From Clarkia xantiana subsp. parviflora (Eukaryota > Streptophyta > Magnoliopsida > Myrtales > Onagraceae), in assembly GCA_036873135.1 (NCBI GenBank), contig JAPTYO010000008.1:23599001-23663000 (forward strand): a stretch of 64,000 nucleotides of DNA, in the 5' to 3' direction. Of the stretch, positions 10,285-22,401 are shown piece by piece (within the stretch, counting starts at the first letter, position 1; every line of letters begins with the position of its first letter). Made by a program: the position numbers and the translations under genes. Under the pieces are notes generated by a model. That model did no database searches and was not told where the DNA came from. It was given only the letters and a program-made list of their open reading frames with translations.

Positions 10285-11804
10285 TAAACGAATTGAACAC
10301 AAATCGGTGTAACTATCCTAATTTCAAAAAAAAAAATATTATAAATAAATTGAACAATGGTAGTGTGGCGGAACCAGGAAAAAAATAATGAGGGTTCACT
10401 ATCACATTACATATCATATAATAAAGGGAAAATCTAAACTATCCATTACATATTAAATTTGAGTTACCATATATGATGATCAGAGAAGACGAGGTAAAAG
10501 ATAAGAGCTAGTAAGAAATATAATATCCCACATTTCACAATTAGAAGATGATGATTGTGCAGATGCTGCTTATAGCTTCTCATAATGTACATATAGATAA
10601 GAAGATATTGGCTTCAGCTTTGCAGGAGGATCATGATCTCATTTCCTTAATCATTATGTTCCACAAAGGATCTGTTTCCTTACTTTGTATCTTTATGCAG
10701 TGCATTGCATAAAGAGGAAGGAGAATGAGAAGATGACTATATAATATATTAGTGTAAACTTACAGAATATATGTATATATATATATATATCTATTATAAT
10801 TGTGAGTGGATCAGTTGATGGATTTTTGGACATTAATCATTTGGTGAGATGGATGGATCAATCATTTATTTTGCAGGCAATACAAGAAGAAAAGAACTGT
10901 GCTTAATTACTTGGTTTTTGAAGAATAATTAAATCAAATTATTCGCTTGCTACCTCATTTCTAAAGTAATCAATATACCTTGATTATTACTATCATCATT
11001 ATGTTTATGTTTGCTTTGTTTTGCCACGAGAGTAGGTTTGACATCTATCTGTCTTTTTTCCAAGACCAGAAGCCACGTTTCTCTATCTTATATATATATA
11101 TTTCATTAAATTTCCATAAGAATGAGGGACATATGTTCCCTCATTTTCTAGGATGGCTCCGCCAGTGCAATGGTAACTATCCCAAAGTTCGTATGTACGT
11201 AAATATATATAAAACCCTAACTTATTATATATGCCTTAATTCCACCTATTATCTTAACAATGTGTAAATAGTGAGAATAATCTCTCCAATTTTCAACTAC
11301 CAATTTTACCCCTACCGTAACTTCTGTCTTCTTCTTAAAATTCAAAATTGCCCCAACTCTAACTGTCCCATCGTAACCCCCATCCACTCTCCAATAAAAC
11401 CATCAACTTCATTTTCGTCCATTCCTCTTGCCCGCGTTTGCAATTCAAGCCCGCTTACCGCTTCACCCACACAACGTGCATGTTCTCTTTCAGCAGTCGC
11501 ATCCCACCATTATTCCATGTCGACGTCAACGTGCTTGGTCTGTGACGTTCATGGTTTACCTTTACCACCATTGAAATTGAGGAATTAACCACTCAAGGTT
11601 TGTCATCAAACTTTTCCATCAATTATTTTATCAAGTATTCGACACTTCTTTGCTGTTGTGGGTTTTTGCACTACACATATTTACTTTGGCTTAACGTCAA
11701 AATATTGCATATACTTCGTTCCTTACTCTAGAATGGTTTATTTAGTAACTCCTCATCAATGAACTCTCCCACCAGTTTTCTATGAAGGTACGTCGTGCCA
11801 CCTA
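10285..11804. other. AT-rich intergenic DNA
   Basis: No gene that I can support. About 10365 there is a GTGGCGGAACCAGG motif of the kind found at hAT-type ends, without a matching partner. Short ORFs near 10980..11590 show no domain. Confidence 0.4.
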
Positions 11805-13042
11805 TCTATATATAAGGTAACTTTCCTTGAAATAACTTTTTTTTTTTTTAAACAAACTTGAAAAATACAAGGCTTAATGATATTGTTCCTCTTAATTTGG
11901 TGTGGCATGAGAGAGTTCTATTTCATATAATGTGTTCCTTACTCTAGAAGGGTTTATTTGGTAACAATAGTATACAAACTTGATACGGCTACTTAATGAG
12001 CAACATGTTAATTATAATGTCTATTAAGACTCTAGGTAAATCATATCTTTCCTATGGTAGTCAAATGATAAAAACTGTACTTATTGTAATGTGTGTACCA
12101 GTGTATACCAAAATGCATGTGTTCTTTTTGGTTGCTCTTTCACAGACTGCTAAATGTATAATATATATAAACAAATGACACATTTTTATTATTATTTAGT
12201 AGAAAATACAAAATAGAAACTTGCTGAACTTTCTGTTGTTACAGTTTACAGAACAACTTAGATTAGTGGAGTTTAAAGCAACTAATTGAATGTAGATCTG
12301 TATGAGCAAAGGGTATTCAAACTTTTTTTTGGCCAAACAAAGGGTATTCAAATTGGATATGAAAATTTAACAGAAAGATCACACCAAAAACTCAAATCTG
12401 CTAGGTACGTACTAATTATGTATTATGTAATGTGGAGAGTTAAATAATATATTATTTGAAACTATGCACTTGTAGGTATCATTCCATATTACCTTTGATA
12501 TTAGAGTCTTGTGCATGTGTTATAATATCATCTACTTTGAAAGAACATTACGAATACCCCGGGTTGGATCAGTTGGATCGTCAACCTACTTTTCAGGTTC
12601 TATTTTGCTTAATAACATTTGTTGACGAAAAATGATGTAACACCTTATAATTTTAGAAAGTGAATGATATCATTCCATGAAAGTTCTAATATTTGATATG
12701 AAAGTTCTTTAATTAAGTGACAATTGCAATATACATGTTCTAAAGACGGATTGATAAGACGAAAAATGAGTGTATATTAACAACAAAATGACGATCAATA
12801 GTTCAGTGGTTTTTATTCAATGAAAAGAATACAATATCGTTGCCTTGTTAATGACCTATTTATTGTAAATCTCTTATTATTCTTAAACAGGTATTCTTTA
12901 TTTGTTATATTAGGTCATACCATTGTTTTATAATTTTTCTTATTTATTTATTTGATTACTTACTATATTTATCGATTAATTAATTAGACGCAAATTCAAT
13001 ATTCAGCTTGCTACACGTGCAACGCACGTGTCCATTCACTAG
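11805..13042 (+). mobile_element. Helitron-like unit, candidate
   Basis: The 3' end is convincing: an 8-bp hairpin ACACGTGC-AAC-GCACGTGT (13013..13031), seven bases, then CTAG followed by T. The proposed 5' end is TCTATATATAAGG at 11805 preceded by A, giving insertion between A and T as Helitrons do. No Rep/helicase is present, so it would be non-autonomous. The 5' boundary is a guess. Confidence 0.4.
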
Positions 13043-14847
13043 TTGTATATAAATAAACATAAAACCCTAACTATTATATATGCAATCTACCATGACAACG
13101 GGACTGGCTGGAGCATCTCGATAACATGTTGAGCCACCAATGACAAGTGGAATTTTTTCTTTCATCTCTTTTCCAATTCTGTTTTTGTAACCTGAATTGA
13201 TTGAGTCTTGCATTCATATGGATCGTACATATATTTAATATTTAAGTTTGGCTGCGGAATACCCTAAAAAATATATAGAACTATAATTTTTTTGCAGCTA
13301 TATGGCCAGAATTTCAACAATTTTTTTTTTTTGGCGGGGCAATTTTTGTTTTAGTTAATGAAGAACTATTGAAGGATTGCCCTGACATAATTAAGTTGAG
13401 CACATCGATCATATACCTTAGCGCTACGGGTGTATTTGTCTAACAATAGTTTATCCAATTTTGTGAAGGATATGAAGCCGATATTGGAAGAGATTTTAAA
13501 GGGACAGCAGGATTACAAGGCCAATATGGTGCGGTGCATAAGTGGAAGGAGGTAATTAAGATGATAACTAATTTTGATATTTACATTCCATCAATTAAAT
13601 ACGTTAATAATCAATCCAAGAGCTGTGTTTTTTATGCACGCTTTTATTCGAAATGGTTTGTAGGATGATGTTCGTTCACAGTATATCAGCTCGGAGGAGA
13701 TAGAGAACCAGAGCCGATGAAGGAGCTTCAAGAGGTAACTGCTAAGTATCCTTTGGAAGTATATGATCAAATCTCACCTCACCTCTTCTTCTTCTGGTAA
13801 TTAGTTATCCCATTCCTATCTTCCGTGTAATCATGTGAGGGGTTATGTGCACATAATTAATTGATTAATCGAAGGAACTAGAGTTTACATCAACTTTTGA
13901 ATCTCAAGCGTTATTCTTTTTCTTACCCGACTTTCTTCATGAAATAGCAATCTTCGATCTATATCATTTAGGTATCACCTCCATCTCATGTCTACCTTAA
14001 TTAAATTTGTGATGCGTTTACTTAATTCATCTTGCAGATCCATAAAAGAATACTACATCTGGCATGGCTGCAACGTTTCTTGGACCTGAAAGCTAGGAGG
14101 ACTTTATTAAGTTGTATGCAAGATAAAAAAAAAAAGAAGAAGAAGAAGCAAGTGTGGGTACGTTATAACAGTATACTTTTAATTTTTTTTCATTGTATAT
14201 GGTGGGTTACTCATTTACTTTCCACATAAGATTTAGTTTTTTTTAAATGTAGTAGTTAACTTATATATAATGGTACGTATGTTATGTCCAAATTCTACAT
14301 TGATCTAGATTAGATGATCTACTAGCATGAAAGAGAGGTCCATGAGAGTTTGCGTGCGATCAAAATGTGGAGTTAATTGCAAGCCACTAATTCAACCGGG
14401 ATGGACCTCGATGTGTTTAGGAGCGCACCATTTAAAAATTCATAAATGTAAGTAAAATCGCTACGTTATTATTAATTTTTTTAATTATAATAAATAAATA
14501 AACACAATTATATTATATAATATTTCTACTAAATTTAAGTTTATACTTTATATATGCTTTTTGCATGATGTTCTCTCTACTTTAATCCATATAATCAAAC
14601 AAATTTAGATACAAAAATATTTACTGCCTAATAATTTAGGCAAAATTGATTCCAATTTTAATCAAATATTCAAGCTATTATATGCGGTCATATGCATCAA
14701 TTGGCATCACCCAAGAACGATTTTTTTTTTTTGTCAGAGAAATGAACCATTATCAGGTAAGTGACCCACAATAAAATTGGACCATCACCAAGATTAGGGT
14801 ATTATACATACGGCAACGGCATGCCGTGCACATGTTTATAGTATTAA
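13043..14847. other. AT-rich DNA with possible decayed exon-like pieces
   Basis: Segments near 13460..13555, 13680..13800 and 14038..14160 have higher coding potential and GT/AG-like borders (for instance ...KYPLEVYDQISPHLFFFW around 13745..13797). I do not recognise a family and the pieces do not join into one clean frame. They may be captured gene fragments. Confidence 0.25.
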
Positions 14848-15341
14848 GGGTTAATAGGTCTTTTGATCCATGATGTTTGACAACTTTTGAGTTTTGATCA
14901 ATGATGTTTTTTTTTTACCTAGTTTTGGTCTAACCGTTACATTTCGTCCATTTTTTGGCATGTACAAGTCACGTGATCCACCCTAAACTTTCAATTTTGT
15001 TCAATTTAGTCCCTCTAATACTTTCCTAACCTTTTTTTGATTCAATTTAGTCCCGAAGTTTCAAAAATTCAATTGGACCTATTGTCCAATTGGGGTTAAT
15101 TTTGAAACTTCGGGACTAAATTGAACAAAAAAAAGGTTAAGAAAGTATTAGAGGGACTAAATTTAAAGTTTAGAATGGATCACGTGACTTGAACATGTCA
15201 AAAAATGGACGGAATGTAACGGTTAGACCAAAACTAGAAAAAATCTGAAAACATATGGTACCAAAACTAGGTAAAAAAAAAATATCATTGACCAAAACTC
15301 AAAAATTGTCAAACATCATGGACAAAAAGACCTGTTAACCC
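14848..15341. mobile_element. Mutator-type foldback element with 9-bp TSD
   Basis: Nearly the whole 494 bp is one long inverted repeat: the left arm from GGGTTAATAGGTC is repeated in reverse complement in the right arm ending GACCTGTTAACCC. The arms meet near 15087. Flanks are TAGTATTAA at 14839..14847 and 15342..15350, a 9-bp duplication typical of Mutator-like elements. No coding capacity. The transcript of either strand would be a hairpin of about 240 bp. Confidence 0.85.
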
Positions 15342-16711
15342 TAGTATTAATGAAAGGGCTCAGAAGGAAGGACCTTTTTTTTTTCCTATCAGAAGGAAGG
15401 ACTCACGGTGGTGAGTTGCATATCGATTAGAATTAATGAAAGGTTTATTCAATCGATAAAATCCAAGGTAAGTGTGTCGAAATTAACAGGATATCTAATG
15501 TTTTTCGAGAGATAGATCGACTTTAAATTTTTTTCTTTTACAGGCTCTTTTGTGTTTGTCGTAGGTTAATTAAACACCATGGGAGGAGTATGGAGCTATT
15601 TGAGCTTCAGTCAAGCAATGAAGCAAAGACACAGCTTATTAAAAGGTATTTCTTGAGTTTGATGCATTTTTTTATATAGCTTTGGTTTGATATATTTTCA
15701 TGATATACATGTGGGATGTGATATTTACTTAACTTTAATTGTTTTTTTATATAACGTGTTTTTGACTTATTTATCTCAATTTGAAACTTATTGTAAGTTG
15801 ATTATCTCATGGCAAGAATCCACTGAACCTTACAACTTACAACCATCTGCTGGTCTCTCAACGGCCGAAGGTACGACGTATAAACATTTAATTTGGTTCC
15901 ATCATTTTCGTTTTGGCGTCCGTAGGCAAGGCGGATATTCAACTGTTGATTCGAATGCATAATCGACTTCTCGGATGATTCCTACTCTATTCATCCCTCA
16001 AATTCAACAAGGTAAATCAATTTCTCCAATCTTTCTCACCAAGTTTATTCTGCTAAAAGAGTAATAATTCAGTTCATTCAATGCTCTAGGTTACTCGGTT
16101 GCTCATTACTTTAAAGGTCAGAGAGATCATTAAGGGCAAGAAGTTTGTGAAGCAAATCAGTTACAACCTAAATATGTACGTGTAAATGGAAAACGTCTTT
16201 CTCATGAGGAATCAAATATTTTGCAGACCTGTGCAAACCCATCTAAAAAGCTAAAACCTAAGAATTGTTTTATGTTTATCATTCTCAAGTTGCATAACCT
16301 GATTAAGATTTGATTTGATTTTTTTTGCTTAATGTAGCATGACTAGGATGTGGGTTCCACTTCTATATAAATGACCGAGAAAAACCAATGTGAAATTCCG
16401 TACGTTGCAGCTATTGTTGGATGGATTGGTTAAAATTTATTTATGGCATTGAAATTAGTTTTATTTTTCAAATCCAATTTCAACTATTTTATTTTTTTTT
16501 AACACTAATCACAATTATAAAAATTATATTTAAATTAATTATTTCACTAATATGAAATATTTTAAATAATAATCAATATTAAATATTTTAATTAACACAA
16601 TGCATTATTATTAATTAATTTCTATCCAAAAAATATAATAAAATTTCAAATAATGTTGCATATTTAATAAACTAAGAAATTTTTTTTTAAAAAAAAATTA
16701 TTTGAAATTTG
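15342..16711 (+). other. Exon-like fragments of an unrecognised gene
   Basis: Around 15580..15645 there is ATG-GGA-GGA-GTA..., about 22 codons (start MGGVWSYLSFSQ) ending at a GTATTT donor. Later pieces at about 15815..15872 and 15926..16012 are bounded by AG and GT. I cannot assemble a complete frame or name a family. The rest is AT-rich with nothing else seen. Confidence 0.25.
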
Positions 16712-16740
16712 CCCGCGTGGTGCGCGGGGTTAGTGGCTAA
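16712..16740 (+). mobile_element. Helitron-like 3' terminus, candidate
   Basis: GC-rich hairpin CCCGCG-TGGTG-CGCGGG followed after 8 bases by CTAA. The base after it is A rather than T, and no 5' end is identified. Confidence 0.3.
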
Positions 16741-16961
16741 ACCTAAAATTAATTAACGATATTAAAATTGATTCTAACTATATTGTATCCACATAGATTA
16801 CTATAACAAAGACAATAATATTATTACGGTTAATTCTTTATTAATTTTTTTTTATCAAATCAATTCTTAAGTTGATCGTTTAAACTTTAAACATTTTTAT
16901 GTAGGATACATGTACTGATTTTTTGTATTGCAATATAAAATTGATTTTATTTTATTATTTT

Positions 16962-16991
16962 TCCCGCGCACCGCGCGGGATTAGTATCTAA
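16962..16991 (+). mobile_element. Helitron-like 3' terminus, candidate
   Basis: Perfect hairpin TCCCGCGC-ACC-GCGCGGGA in AT-rich surroundings, then CTAA followed by T (CTRR-type end). No matching 5' TC end is assigned. Confidence 0.4.
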
Positions 16992-17120
16992 TTTAGATAT
17001 AATCCGTCGAGATATGCCATCATCTTCTTCAGTTCTTCTTCTAATTAAACACCCTATAAACACAATGATGGAATCCTTGCTAGCTCTTCTCTATTTGTCC
17101 ACCTATTATAATCATAAATT

Positions 17121-17164
17121 ACATCGATTCATTGCTCTAGCTAGCTAGAGCAATGAATCGATGT
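17121..17164. repeat. Perfect 44-bp palindrome
   Basis: The two 22-bp halves are exact reverse complements around CTAGCTAGCTAG. It lies immediately before a long imperfect inverted repeat (17168..17319). Confidence 0.9.
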
Positions 17165-17167
17165 TCG

Positions 17168-17319
17168 TGTCCAGACCATAAAAGCAACATAAAAGATAAT
17201 GATGATGACGATAATGACTCGGTATCATCTAGCCCTTATCCATGGAGGAGTTCTGAAGATGAAACCAACTCATTATAATCATCATCATTATCGTCTATGT
17301 TGCTTATATGGTCTGGACA
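17168..17319 (+). ncRNA. miRNA-precursor-like hairpin, candidate
   Basis: Arms 17168..17220 and 17266..17319 pair over about 53 positions with roughly six mismatches or wobbles, around a 45-nt loop. The left arm begins TGTCCAGACCATA and the right arm ends TATGGTCTGGACA. Size, near-perfect pairing and lack of flanking target duplication fit a young MIRNA gene, but a small inverted-repeat transposon is an equal possibility. Sense of transcription is not determined. Confidence 0.35.
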
Positions 17320-17773
17320 TAAAGATGATGACAAACAACAACTATAAGGAGGATCGCCGCCGGCCGATTACGAGAAATCTCTAATGTGGTCGTTCTTGTT
17401 CTTCAAGTACATGTGATATATCCGATAATTTCAATTAAGGTCCTGTTCAATTTTCCTAAGTGTTATGTATTCGATTATTTTTCAGGGTCTTACATTCTTG
17501 TTTGAGTTCATGAATTAATTCGCTTCGCCTTAAAGGCCAAGGCAGAGTGGTTCTTCTAAGGGTTGTAGAGAAAAAATACCGGTCAGCATCAAGTATTTCT
17601 ACACGATAGTTTGAAGAAACACAATTAAAGACCAATAATAGTTAAAAAGAAAAAAACTTAGATGGATAGATATGGACATTTATTCATCATCATTTTATGA
17701 CTGATACATGCACATTTGGATACGACGATACAACACAGACAGATGAGACCAAATACACTACTAGCTAGATTAA
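17320..17773. other. Intergenic, downstream of BURP pseudogene
   Basis: Nothing recognised; it probably contains the 3' UTR of the minus-strand BURP copy. Confidence 0.4.
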
Positions 17774-18935
17774 TTAGTTGTACCAAAGGATGTGATCCTG
17801 AGGTAAAAAGTGACATATGGGAGCAGTTCCCGGCTTAATTCCCAGAACTCTAAACGCCCAGAACGTAGGGCTCATCTTGGCAGTATCACCATGGCACACC
17901 GCTATCGCATTAACCTTGGTTCCATCTTCTCCAACCAAGGGCACTTGGTAAGCCCTAGTGTCCTTCAACTTGTACAGTAAAACACTGCATAGATATAGTC
18001 CTTCTTATGACAAGTCACCTCTGATTCTTTGTCACTGTCAACGGTTAGCTTCTTCACAGGTCCGGCAATAGTGTAGTTCCGCACAGTGTTATTGCCGTAC
18101 ATCTCGGTGGAGGTGGCCACTACGGCATTCCCCAGCTGGGCATTCACGAACCATTGACTCTAACGACGTAGCACATAGTTTGATCTCCTGCTTAATGTCA
18201 GGGGAGTAACAGAAGTTCATGGTTGATTTGACATTGGTTGCTTTGATAGAGTCTGGAGCGATATCGAAGCGGTGAAGGATATCGGGAATCTTTTCTAGTG
18301 AAAATGGTATGGATTCGGCAACTTTGCACGGCAAGAAGGTTCCGGCACTTGTCTTAAAAGGGAAGTCTAAAGCCATTTTCTTGCCCTGGTTCATGTCATC
18401 CTCTAAGAAGAAGTAGAAGGAGGGGATTTGATCGGGCTTCTTAGCTTTGGCAATGGAATCGGGTTCCGCTGTCACTTTTCCAGCACGGTAGTCCGTGAAA
18501 TACTCGTATAGGGTATCAATATCATGGTTACCGATCACTCCTGTTTCGAATTTTGAGGTGTCTGCATATAAAATTATAACATAAGTTTTCAAATTTATTT
18601 AATATTTATATGCAAAATATTATTTACAGGATGATGCATGCGCCACTTATTTAGATAATTAAGTAGCTAACTACCAGTAGGAAGAATATCAATAAGGGGC
18701 TTTGGCATCGCCACGTTGGGGAATACTGATTTCCAGTATTCTTCTGGAGACAAAGTGACATGACGACTTGTTGCTACCCATGAAACCTATAAATAAAATA
18801 ATTAAACATATAATTACCTACTTATCATATATAATATTCATATGTAAAATAACAATAATAATATGTGTGAGTGGAAGCTAAGAGACTTACAGATGAGAGA
18901 CAACAAAGAACAAGAAGAAAATGTTTCAAGTCCAT
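17774..18935 (-). pseudogene. BURP-domain protein gene with two frameshifts
   Basis: Exons 18891..18935, 18675..18786 and 17774..18561 with good GT/AG borders and matching phases. The start gives a signal peptide (MDLKHFLLVLCCLSS), then LSPEEYWKSVFPN and a BURP domain: FFLEDDMNQGKKM, CATSLESMV, TCHKKDYIYAVFYC, AVCHGDTAKM and CHFLPQDHILWY. BURP proteins are plant secreted or cell-wall proteins marked by spaced Cys-His pairs. One extra base near 18148 puts a stop 18 codons on; one missing base near 17968 destroys a Cys-His pair (FYC followed by a lost His). The two shifts cancel, so a 314-aa protein would result without them. Either a recent pseudogene or two sequencing errors. Confidence 0.85.
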
Positions 18936-19791
18936 GGAAGAGTGGGCGATTGAGATATATAAGGAATATCACTTATCAGATTGCTCAAGTAGCTAGCTCG
19001 TTTTGCAATGAGGCGATAAGAGCTATGAATGGTATTTATAGTGAAACACTTAAATATGCCCAATGCATGATGGTAGGCATGAACAACACTTGTATGCCAT
19101 GCATTTCAATCTCTCATGCATGTTCTTCATTTCTACCTAATACATGCATATAGATTAAAAAAAAAAAAAAATCCAGGTTTTTTGCAGGCATTAATCTGTT
19201 TTCATGGAAGACTGGGAAATTTTAGTGTTTTTGGTTGTTCGAATATGATGATTTAATTATTAGTCTAATTTATAATTATTGGAGATAGATTCATGGTTTG
19301 GTAAATATTTTGGTTAAATTTTATAATTTTGCAAAAGAAAATATATTTTTTCTTTTTGTACATTTTTTTAAAATTATACAATGATACACTGATTATTATC
19401 AACATGTTATTAATTGATCATTCTTAATGTTGGATGCAATTTGTGTCCAATGCTATCATTTAGAAAAGAATTTAGGATTAATTTCTTAAAAAACATATAC
19501 TTTTAGTGTTGTTTCATAGTTAGCATGAAATTACACTAATTGTAGCACTAAACATATACTTTATAAACTTGTTGTGAAAATGTCCTTTTTTTAAACTCCG
19601 TTAACATTTTTGACATTTTTATATGTCATTTCTCACTTAAAATAATTTACTATTTTATTAATAATTTAATTTAACTTATTTTTAAAATGAAGTACGTGAT
19701 TTAGCAATTTATGGTTATAATTAATCTTGAAAACGTTTTTTTGGCAAAAAAAAAAAATCTTGGAAACACTTCACATGAAATACCTTTATTA
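18936..19791. other. Upstream of BURP gene, AT-rich
   Basis: A TATA box (TATAAATA, minus) lies at 19033..19040, about 100 bp before the BURP start codon. The rest is AT-rich DNA without a recognisable gene. Confidence 0.5.
19033..19040 (-). promoter_or_regulatory. TATA box of the BURP-domain gene
   Basis: TATAAATA on the minus strand, 98 bp upstream of the ATG at 18935, a normal distance for a plant promoter with a short 5' UTR. Confidence 0.55.
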
Positions 19792-20572
19792 GGGGAATTA
19801 TTAGTTAGGCCGAAGAGTCCGCCACGTAGGATATGGACTCGGCCAATAAAAAAAGGACAACACATTAATGATATGGTAGAAGTAAAAATCTTAATGTATA
19901 GAATAAAAATAGATTTATTAATTATTCTCTCTAAACATTAATTACCATTAGTAACAAAAAAACATTAATTGTCATAAGATTTATTTATATTTATTATTAA
20001 TAAATATACATAATAGGTAAATCTAATAATAAATATTACATATTATAATTAATAATAAATAAAATTAATTTTTTATATACGATATGTACAATTATTATTA
20101 ATTTTGTGATTTTTTATTCTAAAACCCTATTTGGCGTGGTGAATCCTAGAAGCCAATTGACACTTGCCATCTAGGTTTACCACGTTCAGTAGGTTTTTTT
20201 AAAAAGAATAAAAAAAAACTAGTTACACTTGTATTATATTTGTACATTTAAAATTATTTTTATTTATAGTTATTTTTTAAGAAAAAAAATATTATGCATA
20301 ATATATTTTAAACAGATGATTTTATCCATTATGCGTAACTAAGGTTGGTAGAATAGAAGGGAAAGCGATTTTGAATATCTTAATCAAAATATTTTAACAT
20401 ACATTAATGTAATAAAACTTTTAGTATTTAATGTTTAGAGAAAAAGAATAACATCAATTTTTATTCTCTACATTATGATTTTTAGTTATGTCATATTATT
20501 AATATGTTGTCCATTTTCCATTGGCCGAGTTCATATCCTACGTGGCGGACTCGGTCTAACTATTAATTTCTC
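19792..20572. mobile_element. TIR element (MITE-like), about 120-bp inverted ends
   Basis: The left end (19792..~19925, containing GTCCGCCACGTAGGATATG) is repeated inverted at ~20455..20572. TTTATTA flanks both sides (19785..19791 and 20574..20580), giving a 7-8 bp target duplication. No ORF. It contains a second MITE of another family at about 20060..20270. Confidence 0.75.
20060..20270. mobile_element. Nested small MITE, related to 44297..44525
   Basis: Imperfect inverted ends (TATACGATATGTACAAT ... ATTTGTACATTTAAA) enclose a core with TTTGGCGTGGTGAA and CTAGGTTTACCACG. The unit at 44297..44525 has similar ends and a similar core (TAGGGTTTGGCGGGG, CTAGGGTTCACCATG). Confidence 0.55.
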
Positions 20573-21591
20573 ATTTATTAAGACGCTCCATATTCCATTC
20601 CATAAAAAAGTAAATAAATTAAAATGTTTATGTCATATGTATTTGAATATTATATTAATAATATATTCAGACACATAGAAACAAAATAGTCTTCTTCAAC
20701 TTGCTATGTATCTGTAATATGGTTCATACGCTGATGTGGCGGACTGGATCCGACTAATAATCCACGTCATCAAAAGTTTACTGAGTGGAATTATTATTTC
20801 CTAAAATAGTGTTTAACTACATCCAACATTTTAGGGAAATATTATCTATATATTATATAATTTAGATGCAATTGGTAATTAAGTAGGCTACTTCTTTTAT
20901 TGCCATGTCAGCACCTAATATTCTGATTGGTCGGTTGATTCACACATCAACCCTTCTCCTGCAACTCTCCAGTCGTTACATGAAAAAGAAAAACTCCAGC
21001 CGTTTGAATTATCTACAAAAAAAAACCTCCCATCCAGCCGTTTGAATTATCTCAAAAAAAAAATCTCCCATCTTTCAAATTAATGTCTTTAATTGATGCG
21101 TTTTTTACCCAAAAAAATTTGATGTGTATGTTACATTGTTCTTCAAGTCTTTTTCAATTTACCGAAACGTAAGTGTATTCATCTTCCTAAACTGCTAATT
21201 AATCCTCTAAAACGGCTGAAATCTCATCCAAAACGGTTAAATATCTTTAATCCTCCAAAACGCTTAAATCTCTTCTTGCCGGTTTGTATGATATAAATCT
21301 CTTCCACTTCCCACCGCTTGAAGCAAACTGGTTGAGATTAGCTACCGTAATGGTTGGGGGATGGTGGTCCCGTCTGTGCTCCACTTCAGATGGCTAGGTA
21401 TTTTTTTTTTCTCTTGACTCCATCAGTGAACTAGAATGCTCCAAATAAATTATCTAATAAACCTGAAACAGACTCATCACTTCAAATAACGACGAAGATG
21501 GCTGTTTTAATTTACGCACACATGAATCCCTGAGGGATTGGTTTTCCGCAAGCATTGATGAGCAACGACGGGATGATGGACATTTGGGATA
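20573..21591. other. AT-rich DNA; possible Helitron 5' end at 20845
   Basis: TCTATATATTATATAA at 20845 preceded by A, with a downstream GCCATGTCAGCACCTAA motif resembling the starts of the Helitron-like units at 35514 and 36464. If so, the 3' end could be 34351, with Element A inserted in between. No gene seen. Confidence 0.3.
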
Positions 21592-22342
21592 TGATGGATA
21601 TACGCATGATTCGGGTTCGGTTTTAATTATTCGGACCTCATACACGCGCGTAAGACCCACTACGAAACCCAATTTCGAGCTAACCGGGGGAAACCGGGCA
21701 AGTCGCGAACTTGCCCGGCACCCCCGGGGGGCTTACCCGGAAAATTCCGGGTAAGCTTAGCACCTCGGGGGTGTCGCGCACACCCCCCATTTTGTCTCGA
21801 ATGTATAGGAGACCCGATTTTTAACTAACTCCTATGTGTCCGAGACCTATGTTTCAAAGGCGCGCGCGTCCCGCTCGTGACACCCGCCTGAGACGCGCGT
21901 CAGAGTCCTTTTCCCAAAGCTCTCCCCTGCATCCCGGTTCACATTTCCACATTGAACCGGGTCAAAACCGGCTTACGGTCCAAGGTTGCCTATAAATAGC
22001 CACCTTGGGGGTAAACATTTCCAAGTCACTTTGGGTGAGAATTGGGAAAAGCTCTGACCTCTCTCTAAACTTTCTCTCTCTAGAACTGTCTAATGTTGAC
22101 CGTCGGAGTGAGCACACCAAGCACCTCCCCCCTCTCCACGGGAGTTGCTCGGTAATGCTCCTCTCGCAGGTACGGACGGACAGCTAGCGAGAGAGCCCAA
22201 AGGACTTAGTGCGATCTTGAAGACGAAGCCAAAGGCCCGCGCACGACCCTAGAAGACGGACTTGGCCCAAACAAACTCGCACCCAACCCGAAGACATCGA
22301 TAAGTTACTCAGCGGACAGCCCGCGTTAACTTGGTCGAAACA
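21592..22342 (+). repeat. Element A 5' LTR
   Basis: 751 bp, begins TGATGGATATACGC and ends CGAAACA. TATA box at 21991..21998. Same U3 inverted-repeat cluster as Element B; here the inner palindrome has lost one T (AAGTCGCGAACTT). Confidence 0.97.
21991..21998 (+). promoter_or_regulatory. TATA box of Element A 5' LTR
   Basis: TATAAATA within CCTATAAATAGCC, the likely core promoter for the pol transcript. Confidence 0.8.
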
Positions 22343-22368
22343 CTTGGCGCCGTCTGCGGGCTTCGAAC
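22343..22368 (+). other. Element A primer binding site
   Basis: CTTGGCGCCGTCTGCGGG directly after the LTR, continuing with CTTCGAAC, which matches the complement of a tRNA T-arm. Complementarity therefore appears to extend about 24 nt into the primer tRNA, whose identity I do not assign. Confidence 0.8.
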
Positions 22369-22401
22369 AGAAAGCCTGCGTTACTCAAACGAACAAGCAA
22401 G

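Noticed and set aside
22005..22187. 60-aa ORF (MGVNISKSLWV) in U5 of each A/B LTR
   Set aside because: Lies between the TATA box and the PBS, present only because the LTR copies are identical; no evidence of translation.
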